From NCBI GenBank assembly GCA_009694185.1, contig SHVR01000010.1, positions 1 through 64,000 on the forward strand: a stretch of 64,000 nt of DNA, given 5' to 3'. The first letter of the stretch is position 1. The number at the start of each line of letters is the position of its first letter. Below, in pieces: positions 10,963 through 20,782 of this stretch. The position numbers and the translations under genes are program-made. This DNA comes from Alphaproteobacteria bacterium (GTDB lineage: Bacteria; Pseudomonadota; Alphaproteobacteria; SHVR01). The notes beneath the pieces are model-generated. The model saw only the letters and a program-made list of their open reading frames with translations. It did no database searches and was not told the origin of the DNA.

Positions 10963-11730
10963 ATGCCGGACCCAACGATCGCCTTCATCGCCTCCGAATC
11001 GCCGGCGGCCCAGAAGGCGCTACGCAAATTCAAGAAAACCTATGCCAATGTCGACCCGGAGACGGCCGACATCGTCGTGGCGCTGGGTGGCGACGGCTTC
11101 ATGCTGGAGACGCTGCATCGCTTCATGGGCAGCGCCAAGCCGATTTATGGCATGCACCGGGGCACGGTCGGGTTCTTGATGAACGGCTACAAGGTCGAGG
11201 GACTTAAGGAGCGGATCGCCGCCGCCACGCCGGTCGCCTTGCCGCCCCTCTTGATGACCGCCCATGGCGTGGGCGGTGCCGTGCATACCGCCCACGCCGT
11301 CAACGAGGTCTCGCTGTTACGCCAAACCCGCCAGGCCGCGAAGATCCGCATCCACCTCGATGGCGTTCCACGGCTTGCGGAATTGATCTGCGACGGCGTG
11401 CTGGTGGCGACGCCCGCGGGCAGCACCGCCTACAATCTCTCCGCCTATGGCCCGATCGTGCCCTTGCGCTCCCAGGTACTGTGTCTCACGCCGATCAGCG
11501 CTTTTCGGCCTCGCCGCTGGCGCGGCGCGCTGCTCAATCATACGGCCAAGGTCGAGTTCGAAATCCTGGAGCATAAGAAACGCCCCGTGAGTGCCGTCGC
11601 CGACTATACGGAAGTGCGGGAGGTGGTGCGGGTCACGGTCAGTGAAGACCTCGAGACCAAGCTCGTGCTGCTGTTCGACCCCGAGCACGACCTCGAGGAG
11701 CGGGTCTTGATGGAGCAGTTCCAGCCGTGA
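10963..11730 (+). CDS. nadK: NAD kinase
   Basis: [38 protein letters not shown]. Confidence 0.93.
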   Translation: MPDPTIAFIASESPAAQKALRKFKKTYANVDPETADIVVALGGDGFMLETLHRFMGSAKPIYGMHRGTVGFLMNGYKVEGLKERIAAATPVALPPLLMTAHGVGGAVHTAHAVNEVSLLRQTRQAAKIRIHLDGVPRLAELICDGVLVATPAGSTAYNLSAYGPIVPLRSQVLCLTPISAFRPRRWRGALLNHTAKVEFEILEHKKRPVSAVADYTEVREVVRVTVSEDLETKLVLLFDPEHDLEERVLMEQFQP

Positions 11731-11753
11731 CCGGCCCGCATCGAGACTGAGGC

Positions 11754-12827
11754 GTGTCGTCGGCATTGCCGATCCGTCTCGTTGCCACCTTGGCTCTCGG
11801 CGGGGTTGGCGGTTACGTCTTCGTCGAGATCGGCTCGCCGCTGCCCTGGATGCTCGGCGCCATGGCGGCGACCACGGCGGCCGCCTTCACCGGCGCGCCC
11901 GTGTTCGTGCCGGCCATCTTCCGCCGCCTGATGATGGCCATTCTGGGCGTCATGCTGGGCAGCGCCTTCACGCCCGACGTGCTGGACAATGCCGAGCGTT
12001 GGCTGTTCACGATCGTCGGCATGGCCGCCTATACGCTGATCGGCATGGCGCTGATGGCGTGGTTCCTCCGGCGGGTCGGCAAGTTCGATCCGGCGACGGC
12101 GTTCTTCTCGGCCGCTCCCGGCGGCTTCAGCGAGATGGTCATCCTGGGCCCGTCGCTCGGCGCCGACGATCGCATCATCACGCTCGTCCACGCGACCCGC
12201 GTGCTGATCGTCGTCATGACGCTGCCGCTCGCGTTTCGCATCTTCGCCGGCTATGTGCCGCCCAGCGATCTTGGAACCGGTGGCGGCGTTGCCGCCATCG
12301 CCGGCCAAGACTTGGCTTTGCTCACACTGGCCGGTGTCGCGGGCCTCGCGATCGGGCGGCTGTTGCACCTACCCGCCTGGCACATGCTGGGCCCGCTGCT
12401 CTTCAGCGGCACGATCCACATGCTCGGTTGGACCCAGGCGCGGCCACCCTTCGAGCTGGTCGCCTTCGCCCAGGTCATCCTGGGTTGCGGTGTGGGGGTC
12501 CGTTTCGCGGGCGTGCGCCCGCGCGAGCTGTTGCACCCCGTCGGCTCATCGGCCATCGCGACCTCGACCTTGCTGATACTGGCCGTGGCGTCCGCCGAAC
12601 TCATGGCGCAACTGACCGGCTCCAGCTTCAAGGCCATCCTGCTCGCCTACGCGCCCGGCGGGTTCGCGGAGATGAACCTGATTGCCCTCTCGCTCGGCAT
12701 CGAGGTGGCGTTCGTCTCGACCCACCATGTCTGCCGCTTGATCCTGGTGGTGACGCTCGCCGCCGTTCTCGCCAAGTTTTACTGGGTGAAACGCGGACCG
12801 CCGGCAGACAACACAAAGCGAGGGTGA
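11754..12827 (+). CDS. AbrB family membrane protein (ammonia monooxygenase-like, duplicated repeat)
   Basis: Duplicated GSPLPWMLGAM / PAWHMLGPLLFS and AAPGGFSEM / APGGFAEM motifs, many TM segments. Confidence 0.8.
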   Translation: MSSALPIRLVATLALGGVGGYVFVEIGSPLPWMLGAMAATTAAAFTGAPVFVPAIFRRLMMAILGVMLGSAFTPDVLDNAERWLFTIVGMAAYTLIGMALMAWFLRRVGKFDPATAFFSAAPGGFSEMVILGPSLGADDRIITLVHATRVLIVVMTLPLAFRIFAGYVPPSDLGTGGGVAAIAGQDLALLTLAGVAGLAIGRLLHLPAWHMLGPLLFSGTIHMLGWTQARPPFELVAFAQVILGCGVGVRFAGVRPRELLHPVGSSAIATSTLLILAVASAELMAQLTGSSFKAILLAYAPGGFAEMNLIALSLGIEVAFVSTHHVCRLILVVTLAAVLAKFYWVKRGPPADNTKRG

Positions 12828-12900
12828 GCCACGGCAGCCACCCTTGGCCATGCCCGCCGCCGGAACCAGCGGACATGGATGCGGCGCCGGCCTGGATGTG

Positions 12901-13305
12901 CTAGCGCTTGTCCTCGGCGAACACTTGCCGGGCCACGCGGAACGCTTCAACCGCGGCCGGCACGCCGCCATAGACGCCGGCATGCAGGAACACTTCCTTG
13001 ATCTCGTCCTTGGTGACGCCGTTGTTGAGCGCGCCGCGCACATGCAAGGCCAGCTCGTGGGTGCGGCCGAGCGTCGCCAGCATGGCAAGGTTCAGCATGC
13101 TCCGGGTCTTGTGGGTCAGGCCCTTGCGGCACCACACCGTGCCCCAGCAATATTCGGTCACGAACTGCTGCAGGTCGGCCATGAACGGGTCCACTTCGCC
13201 GGCGGCAACCGAGGCATCGGTATATTTGGCGCCGAGCACCTTGCGGCGCACGGCCAGACCGGCCTTGAACTGCGCCGTCTTCTTCAACAGGGATTTTTTT
13301 GCCAT
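12901..13305 (-). CDS. Carboxymuconolactone decarboxylase family protein
   Basis: EYCWGTVWCRKGLTHKTRSMLNLAML...LHVRGALNNGVTKDEIKEVFLHAGVYGGVPAAVEAFRVA. Confidence 0.88.
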   Translation of the reverse strand: MAKKSLLKKTAQFKAGLAVRRKVLGAKYTDASVAAGEVDPFMADLQQFVTEYCWGTVWCRKGLTHKTRSMLNLAMLATLGRTHELALHVRGALNNGVTKDEIKEVFLHAGVYGGVPAAVEAFRVARQVFAEDKR

Positions 13306-13386
13306 CGCTTGCTCCTCCAGCCGCGCTCGCCACGCCCGCCCACCCACTCGGTGGCGGCAGCGGCCACATAAGAAGCATTTCGGGCG

Positions 13387-14505
13387 ATGAGGGCAAGCAG
13401 CAAGACGGCGGGCGGAGGGCGCCTGCATGTGACCGTTGCCGCGCTCTTGGCTCTTGTCGTCGCGGCAACGGCGGCAAGACCGCTGATGCGGGCCGTCGAG
13501 GCGATACAGCTCGCCAATAATCTACTGGGTCATGACGGCGGGTTGGGCGAACGGCTGGTTCCCGACGCCCTCGGCCGGACCGGCGATCTCTATTCCCATG
13601 GCGACGCGGGCGCGCGTCCGGGCCTGTTGCTGGTGCCGGGCGCCGACCAGGCCGGCAAGGATCATCCGCGCCTGATCAGCGTCGCCCGCCGGCTGGCGGA
13701 CGCGGGCTTTACCGTTCTCGTGCCGGAGATCGCCAATCTCCGCCGACTCCAGGCGCGCGCGGCGGACGCGGCCGCCATCGGCCATGCCGCCGCCGCCCTT
13801 GGTGAATTGACGCGGGGACCGATCGGCGTTATCGCGATCTCCTATGCGGTGGGACCCGCCATCCTGGCGGCGCTCGAAACGCCGGGCGAGGCGCACATTG
13901 CCCTCATCCTGGCCGTGGGCGGCTATTACGACATGGGCGCCGTCATCACCTTCCTCACGACCGGCGCGAGCCTGGACGCCGAAGGCAGGGTTAGCGTCCG
14001 GGAACCGAACCCCTATGGCAAGTGGGTGTTCGCGCTGAGCAACGCCGACACCCTCACCGACCCCGGCGAACGCACCGCCCTCTCCGCCATCGCCATTCGG
14101 CGGATGGGCCATGCCGATAGCCCGATCGACGATCTCGCGGCCACCCTTGGCCCCGAGGGCCAGGCCGTCCTGGCGCTCCTGGTCAATCGCCGGCCGGAAG
14201 CGGTGCCCGGCCTCATGGCCGCCCTGCCGGAATCGGTCGGCGTCGAATTGCGCGCCCTCGACCTCAAGACGGCACCCCTCGACCGCCTCAAGGCGCGGCT
14301 CCTCCTGGTGCATGGCCGTGACGATCCGATCATCCCGGCGAGCGAAAGCGTGGCACTTGCCGCCGCCGCGCCACGGAGCGAGCTGTATCTATTCGATCGC
14401 TTGCGGCATGTGATCTTCGAGCCGGGCGCCGTGGGCGACGCGCTCACCCTGATGCGCGTCGCCTACCACCTGCTCGAATGGCGCGATCGCCGCTTCGCCG
14501 ATTGA
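13387..14505 (+). CDS. Alpha/beta hydrolase
   Basis: LLLVPGADQAGKDHPRLISVARRLADAGFTVLVPE; HGRDDPIIPASESVALA; catalytic-region HVIFEPG. Confidence 0.7.
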   Translation: MRASSKTAGGGRLHVTVAALLALVVAATAARPLMRAVEAIQLANNLLGHDGGLGERLVPDALGRTGDLYSHGDAGARPGLLLVPGADQAGKDHPRLISVARRLADAGFTVLVPEIANLRRLQARAADAAAIGHAAAALGELTRGPIGVIAISYAVGPAILAALETPGEAHIALILAVGGYYDMGAVITFLTTGASLDAEGRVSVREPNPYGKWVFALSNADTLTDPGERTALSAIAIRRMGHADSPIDDLAATLGPEGQAVLALLVNRRPEAVPGLMAALPESVGVELRALDLKTAPLDRLKARLLLVHGRDDPIIPASESVALAAAAPRSELYLFDRLRHVIFEPGAVGDALTLMRVAYHLLEWRDRRFAD

Positions 14506-14510
14506 GCACT

Positions 14511-14822
14511 TTAGAAGCGCAAATTGAACGTGCCGAACACGGCCGGCGGCGGCGCGTAATAGGCGCGTGGCGAAGGCGCGTAGTAAACTGGCGGCGGCGC
14601 GTAATAGACCCGCGGCGGCGGGTGATAGTAGACGGGCGGCGGCGGCGCATAATAGACGCGCGGCTGATGGTAGCCATGCCGGTGGTGGTTGTGGTGGTTG
14701 TGGTGGTAGCCGCGGTCACCCCGGTAATAGCCGTCACCCGCCTCGGCCGCCCGCATGCCGCCGGCGAGTGCCAGCGTGCCCACGACCGTCGCGACGATCA
14801 ACTTGCCGAGAACCGTATGCAT
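14511..14822 (-). CDS. Small exported His/Tyr/Pro-rich repeat protein
   Basis: Signal-like MHTVLGKLIVATVVGTLALAGGMRAAEA then GYHHNHHNHHRHGYHQPRVYYAPPPPVYYHPPPRVYYAPPPVYYAPSPRAYYAPPP. Confidence 0.65.
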   Translation of the reverse strand: MHTVLGKLIVATVVGTLALAGGMRAAEAGDGYYRGDRGYHHNHHNHHRHGYHQPRVYYAPPPPVYYHPPPRVYYAPPPVYYAPSPRAYYAPPPAVFGTFNLRF

Positions 14823-14995
14823 GGTGGCCTCCGATAAGCTAGTGTTGCGGGCATAATCTAGCCGCGACAAGCTAAACGCGCGCGTGACAAATTCTTAATC
14901 TCCGGCGGGCGCGAAATTGTTGCTCCGGCGGACGCCGATTCGCCGCTAGGCTTAAGCAGAGCGCGCCAGACCGCGCCATCAGGAGGAGGACGCCG

Positions 14996-16266
14996 GTGCT
15001 CCCACAAATGCGGTTTGCCGCCATGGCGGCGATCCTGGCTGCCGTGCCGGCCGCCGCCGACACCATCCAGATCACGGCACCGGAAAAGGTCGGCATGTCC
15101 GCCGAGCGTTTGCAGCGGATGACAACGATCTTCAAGACGGAGGTCGACAAGGGCCAGCTACCCGGCGTCGTGATCGGTGTCGCGCGCAAGGGGCGCCTCG
15201 TCTATTTCGAGGCGATCGGCTACCGCGATCCAACCAGCAAGGCGGCGATGCCGCCGGACGCCCTCTTCTCGATCGCCTCGATGACCAAGCCGATGGTATC
15301 GATCGCCATCATGATGCTGCACGATGAGGGCAAGCTGTTCCTGTCCGACCCGGTCGGCAAGCATCTGCCCCAGCTCGCCGACCGCAAGGTCGGTGTGGTC
15401 AAGACCGAAGGCGGCAACGCGGTGGTGGAAACCGTCGCGGCGGTGCGCCAGCCGACCATCCAGGACCTGCTGCGCCATACGTCCGGCTTCACCTATGGCG
15501 GCCGCGGCGAGACGCCGGTGCATAAACTGTGGCCAATCTCCTCATCGAACTCCAGCGTCACCTTCACGGCGCCGGAATTCATCGACGCACTCGCCAAGGC
15601 GCCGCTGCTCTATCAACCCGGCACGCAATGGGACTACGGTTGTCTACCGACGTGCTCGGGCTAATCGTCGAGGCGGTCAGCGGTAAGCCGCTCGGCGCCT
15701 TCCTGGAGGAGCGCGTGTGGCGGCCACTCGGCATGGCCGATACCGGCTTTGCCGTGCCGGAGGCAAAGAAAGACCGTTACGCGCTAGCCTTTGCCGGCGA
15801 TCCGCTGACCGGCAAGCCGCAATCGGTGTTGCACGCCGGCGGCAAACCGCTGAAATTCGAGTGCGGCGGCGGTTGCGCCGTGTCGACGGTGCCGGACTAT
15901 TTGCGTTTCGTGCAGATGCTGGCCAATGGCGGCGTGCTCGACGGCAAGCGGATCATCGCCCCACGGACGCTGGCGATGATGACCGCCGACCAACTATCGC
16001 CGGAGGTTCGCGCGCGGACCACCAGCCCGGTGCTGGCGGAGGGCTACGGCTTCGGCCTGGGATTTGCCGTGCGCACACAAACGGGCATCGCGGCCGTGGC
16101 CGGCAGCGCTGGCGACTACGCATGGGGCGGTGCCTTCGGCACTACCTTCTGGGTCGACCCGAAAGAGGAGCTGGTCGCCGTGCTGATGGCGGCGGCACCG
16201 GGCGAGATCCGAACGCAGAATGCCCGTCTCGTACGCAACTTGGTGCTGCAATCGATCATTGACTGA
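14996..16266 (+). pseudogene. Serine hydrolase (beta-lactamase/EstB family), frameshifted
   Basis: ORF1 (14996-15664) carries signal peptide and SMTK; ORF2 (15529-16266) resumes at LSTDVLGLIVEAVSGKPLG; homology jumps frame near 15640. Confidence 0.8.
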
Positions 16267-16296
16267 GGAGCGAACACCAGCAGGGGAAAAACCGCC

Positions 16297-17460
16297 ATGC
16301 CCGACACCGTCGCCATCGACACCCGCGGCACCTTTCCGTTGGAAATATCGACGCCGGAGAAGCTCGGCCTGCACGCGCCGGCCCTCGCTCGCTTGGGCCA
16401 GCTCATCGATCGGCATATCGCCGAGGGCCGCTATCCGGGCGCCCAGATCGCCGTGGCGCGTCACGGCAAGCTGGCACTCTTCCGGAGCTTCGGCCAGGCG
16501 CGGATCGAGACCCCCGCGGCGGCGGCCAAGGACGACACGCTCTGGCTGTTATTCTCCAACACCAAGGTGATCGCGTCGGCCGGCATCTGGGCGCTCGCCG
16601 AGGAGGGGGCACTCCGCTTCGGCGACCGGGTTGCCGACCACATCCCCGAATTCGCGGCCAACGGCAAGGGCGACATCACCATCATCGAGCTGCTCAGCCA
16701 TCGCGGCGGCTTCCCCAGCCAGGAAGTGCCGCCCGCCGGCTGGAGCGACCATGGTCTCGCGCGCAAGGCGGTCGCCAATTTCACGCTCGAATGGACGCCC
16801 GGCTCGCGCCTGCAATATCACGGCCGCTCGGCCCATTGGGTGGCGGCCATGCTGATCGAGGCGGTGGCCAAGGTGGATTTTCGCGACTATCTGCGCAGCC
16901 GCGTCATCGAGCCGCTCGGCCTCGGCCGGGAACTCTTTGTCGGCCTCCCCGAGAGCCAGCACGGCCGCGCCGCCGACATGCACGAGCCCGGCCCCGATGG
17001 CAAACAAATGCCGCTCGCGGACCAGAACGCTGCCCAATTCCGCCTCGCCGGCGTGCCGTCGAGCGGCGGCTATGCGACCGCTCGGGCGATGGCCGCCTTC
17101 TACCAGATGCTGGTGAATGGCGGCACCCTCGCGGGACACCGCATCTTCGCGCCGCGCACGATCGAGTATGTCACCCGCAATTTCACCGGCGACATGGTGG
17201 ACCAGTACATGGGCATGCCCATGCATCGGGGCCTGGGCCCGCATCTGCGCGGCACCACCGACAATATTCGGGGCCTCGGGGCGCTCGCCGCGCCCCGCAC
17301 CTTCGGCCATGGCGGCGTCGGCTCGTCCTATTGCTGGGGCGATCCGGATTCGGGCGTCTCCTTCGCCTATATCTCCAACAGCCGCGTACCCGATCCCTGG
17401 CATAGCCAGCGCATGGATCTGGTCAGCAACCTGGTCCATACATCCATCGACCGGGCGTGA
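16297..17460 (+). CDS. Serine hydrolase (beta-lactamase family)
   Basis: FSNTKVI active-site-like region, HRGGFPSQ, FGHGGVGSSYCWGDPDSG; homologous to flanking genes. Confidence 0.85.
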   Translation: MPDTVAIDTRGTFPLEISTPEKLGLHAPALARLGQLIDRHIAEGRYPGAQIAVARHGKLALFRSFGQARIETPAAAAKDDTLWLLFSNTKVIASAGIWALAEEGALRFGDRVADHIPEFAANGKGDITIIELLSHRGGFPSQEVPPAGWSDHGLARKAVANFTLEWTPGSRLQYHGRSAHWVAAMLIEAVAKVDFRDYLRSRVIEPLGLGRELFVGLPESQHGRAADMHEPGPDGKQMPLADQNAAQFRLAGVPSSGGYATARAMAAFYQMLVNGGTLAGHRIFAPRTIEYVTRNFTGDMVDQYMGMPMHRGLGPHLRGTTDNIRGLGALAAPRTFGHGGVGSSYCWGDPDSGVSFAYISNSRVPDPWHSQRMDLVSNLVHTSIDRA

Positions 17461-18785
17461 CCCTAACCGAGGAGCACCAAACGATGATCGCCATTCGAGC
17501 GTCAGCCATAGCCGTTGTCGCCGCCCTGCTGCTCCTGCCACTCGCGGGCGGCGCGCTCGGCGATGCCCTGCCCAAGGCCGCCTCGCCCGAGGAAGTCGGT
17601 CTCTCGGCGGAACGGCTCGGCCGGATCACGAGCGTGCTCAAGGTCCATGTCGACGAGGGCCGCCTGCCAGGTGCCTCGGCACTCGTCGCCAGGCACGGCA
17701 AGATCGCCTATTTCGAGACCTTCGGCTTCCAGGATCGCGCCGCCGGCGTGCCCATGACCAAGGAGTCGATGTTTCGCATCTATTCCATGACCAAGCCGAT
17801 CACGGCGGTGGCCGCCCTCATGCTGCAAGAAGAGGGCAAGCTCCAGATCTCCGATCCCGTCCTGAAATTCATCGAGCCCTTCAAGAGCCTCAAGGTCGGC
17901 ATCGAGAAGACCGATCCGGCCACAGGCAAGATCGCGCTGGAGCGGGTCGACCCCAATCGGCCGATGACCGTGCAGGATTTGATGCGCCATACCGCCGGCC
18001 TCACTTATGGGGCTCGCGGCAACGCCTATGAGGCGGTCAAGGAACTTTACCGCGAGGCCAAGATCGGCAGCCGCGACGATACCAACGCCGACTTGGTGGG
18101 CAAGCTCGCCAACATTCCGCTGACGTTCCATCCGGGGACGCGCTGGGAATATGGCGTATCGACCGACGTGCTTGGCCGGGTGGTCGAAGCGGTCTCGGGC
18201 CAGACCCTCGGCCAGTTCTTCGAGACGCGCATCTTCAAGCCGCTCGGCATGAACGATACGGCCTTCCATGTGCCCACCGACAAGCTCGGCCGCGCGGCCC
18301 AGCCCTGGTCGCGGCCGGGAGGCCCCGAGCAGACGCCGCGCTTCGATGTGGCGGTACCCGCAAAATACGAGTCCGGCGGCGGTGGGCTGGTGTCGACCAT
18401 GTCCGACTATCTGCGTTTCGCGCAGATGCTCCTGAACGGTGGCGAGCTCAACGGCAAGCGCCTGCTTGGCGCCATGACGGTGGACTATATGGCGGCCGAC
18501 CATCTGGGCGACATACCCGGCTTCGGACGGCCGGGCCTCGGCTTCGGCCTCGCGGTGCAGATGCGCAAGGCGGAGGGCATGGCGGGTCTGCCGGGCTCGG
18601 CCGGCGATTATGGCTGGGCCGGGGCCGCGGGGACGCTGTTCTGGGTCGACCCCAAGGAGCGGCTCATCGGCCTCTATAGGATCCAGGTAAGCGCGGACGA
18701 GCGGGTGTATTTCCGCGACCAGTTCAAGACCCTGGTCGCGCAAACCATCGTCAAGCGCACCAACGGCGCGGCCGCCACTCACTGA
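17457..18785 (+). CDS. Serine hydrolase (beta-lactamase/EstB family), exported
   Basis: Signal peptide; YSMTKPITAVAALMLQEEGKL (SxxK); YGVSTDVLGRVVEAVSGQ; overlaps previous stop by 4 nt. Confidence 0.88.
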   Translation: MTLTEEHQTMIAIRASAIAVVAALLLLPLAGGALGDALPKAASPEEVGLSAERLGRITSVLKVHVDEGRLPGASALVARHGKIAYFETFGFQDRAAGVPMTKESMFRIYSMTKPITAVAALMLQEEGKLQISDPVLKFIEPFKSLKVGIEKTDPATGKIALERVDPNRPMTVQDLMRHTAGLTYGARGNAYEAVKELYREAKIGSRDDTNADLVGKLANIPLTFHPGTRWEYGVSTDVLGRVVEAVSGQTLGQFFETRIFKPLGMNDTAFHVPTDKLGRAAQPWSRPGGPEQTPRFDVAVPAKYESGGGGLVSTMSDYLRFAQMLLNGGELNGKRLLGAMTVDYMAADHLGDIPGFGRPGLGFGLAVQMRKAEGMAGLPGSAGDYGWAGAAGTLFWVDPKERLIGLYRIQVSADERVYFRDQFKTLVAQTIVKRTNGAAATH

Positions 18786-18790
18786 GCCGG

Positions 18791-20782
18791 TCAGTCCTTG
18801 AACTCGACGTCGAGCGGCCGGGCGGCGGGTGGCCACACACCGCGTTCCGTCACCCGGCCGCCGTCAAAGATGAGATAGCTGCTGGCGCCATGATGGCGGA
18901 TGGCGGGTGCCATCTGGCGGATGGCCACGGCGTCGTCGGCCTCGACCACCAACATCGGAACATTGTCCTGGAGACGCGCGGCCCAGACCGCGCCAGTTCC
19001 CGACTCGGCGAGGCGCGCCGACCGGGGCGGCAGGTTCGCCCGCCCGATTGCCTCGCCGACGGCGGCGCGCGTTCCGACCAGCAGCATGGGCTGCTTCAGG
19101 GCGATCGCCTGGTCGAGGTCCACCGGCCGCGCGCTATTCTCCAGCAGGCCCGCCGCCAGCTCGCCCGCCGCCAGGCTCACCTCGGGTGCCGCGCCGGCAA
19201 TGACGGTCGCCGGGTTCGCGGCGGCGACCAGGCCGCGTATGATCGGCGCCACTTCCAAGGCATGCAAACGGCGGAACAGGCGATAGTCGGGATCGACCCG
19301 CAGACCCGTCACCGGCGTCCGGGCGGATAGCGCATAGGTTTGCCGCGCGTCATCCAGCCTGACCATATGGCGTTCGGGGCCGCGCGCCGTCTCGATCGAA
19401 ACGGGCACGGCGAGCCGATAAGGTTCGCCGTCGCCCACCCCCGCCTGCGTTAAAGTGAAGCCAACGCGATTGCCGTCCAGCCGGCCGGCGTCGGCGAGGC
19501 TGAGCATGGGCGCGCCGGCGCGCTCCAGCCATTGCCGAAAAAAATCGTCGAGGGGCCGGCCGGCCTCGGCCGCGAAGGCCGCCCGCCAATCGTCCCAGGA
19601 GGCACTCTGGAACTGGCGATCGCGCCACAGTCGGCGAATGCCGGCCGCGAACGCCGGGAAGCCGATCTCGTCGCGCAGCATGAGAAACAGCATGGCGCCC
19701 TTGTTGTAGCCGATCACTTGCGATGCCGTGTGCTGGCGGGTAACGAAAGCCATCAGCTCCCGATCCTGGCTTGGGGGCAGGACGGCATAGTCGGCGAGCC
19801 AGCGCCGGCGCATGTCGCGCGCCGCGTCCTCGCCGGCCGTCTCCGCCAAGGCATAGTCGGCCATGAAGGTGGTGAGCGCCTCGGACCAGTTGCCGTGGCG
19901 ATAGTCGACCTGAACCCCGTGCCCCCACCAGGCGTGCAGGACTTCATGGGCAAGGGAGCGTTCCTGCATGAAGGGGAGCGGCAGGATCCGCTGGCTGACA
20001 TAGGTCAGTGTCGGAAAACCCAAACCGACGGCAAGCGGGCTCGCCACGACATGGAATTCGCCATGGGGATAGGGTCCGATCCAGGCCGAGAAGGCATCGA
20101 TATAGGTTGCGACCTGCCGGCGATAGCGCTCGCCGAGCGCCGCCATGCCGGCTGGAAAATAAGTCCTGAAACGCAAATCGCCGTGCCGGGTCTCACCCAC
20201 CACATAGGGCCCAACGAAAACCGAGAGTTCCCGTGCCGGCTTGTCGAACGCGAAACGAACCACATAGCGGCCATCGGCTTCGCGCTCTTCGGTCATGCGG
20301 CCGGCTGCCACGGCGCGTTGGCCAGCCGGCACGTCGATCGTGACCGTATAGGTGAAGGCGCCGGATGCTAGGCCCGGGTGCCAGCCGATCAAGGGCAAGA
20401 ACGAGCCCTCGCCATCGGCAAACGGGGTGAGTGTCGCACTCGCCTGGGCTTCGGCCAGGGTTGGCAGTTGGGCACGATAGCGGATCGTGATCGGGCGGCC
20501 CGTGGCGACCGGCCAGCTACCGGCGGCGGGGTCCATGACTTGGCCATCGATGCTGAGGGCCTGGAGTAGAAAGCCCCGGCCGAAGCCAAAACGCCCATCG
20601 GCCGTTGCCGGCAGTTTCACTCCGACCTCGGCATCGAAGATCCGGGTCCGGGGGTCGAGCGAGAGCCGAATGTCGTAATGCTGCTCCGCGGCGGCGGTGG
20701 GCGTTGCCGCCAACAGCCAGACGAGCGACAGGACGATCGGCCGCGCGCGCGTCACCGCGCCACCGGGAAGCGGGCGACCCAC
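18791..20782 (-). CDS. Exported M1-like metallopeptidase
   Basis: Signal peptide; HEVLHAWWGHGVQVDYRHGNWSE (HExxH-x17-E counted by hand); start may be the downstream GTG. Confidence 0.78.
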   Translation of the reverse strand: MGRPLPGGAVTRARPIVLSLVWLLAATPTAAAEQHYDIRLSLDPRTRIFDAEVGVKLPATADGRFGFGRGFLLQALSIDGQVMDPAAGSWPVATGRPITIRYRAQLPTLAEAQASATLTPFADGEGSFLPLIGWHPGLASGAFTYTVTIDVPAGQRAVAAGRMTEEREADGRYVVRFAFDKPARELSVFVGPYVVGETRHGDLRFRTYFPAGMAALGERYRRQVATYIDAFSAWIGPYPHGEFHVVASPLAVGLGFPTLTYVSQRILPLPFMQERSLAHEVLHAWWGHGVQVDYRHGNWSEALTTFMADYALAETAGEDAARDMRRRWLADYAVLPPSQDRELMAFVTRQHTASQVIGYNKGAMLFLMLRDEIGFPAFAAGIRRLWRDRQFQSASWDDWRAAFAAEAGRPLDDFFRQWLERAGAPMLSLADAGRLDGNRVGFTLTQAGVGDGEPYRLAVPVSIETARGPERHMVRLDDARQTYALSARTPVTGLRVDPDYRLFRRLHALEVAPIIRGLVAAANPATVIAGAAPEVSLAAGELAAGLLENSARPVDLDQAIALKQPMLLVGTRAAVGEAIGRANLPPRSARLAESGTGAVWAARLQDNVPMLVVEADDAVAIRQMAPAIRHHGASSYLIFDGGRVTERGVWPPAARPLDVEFKD

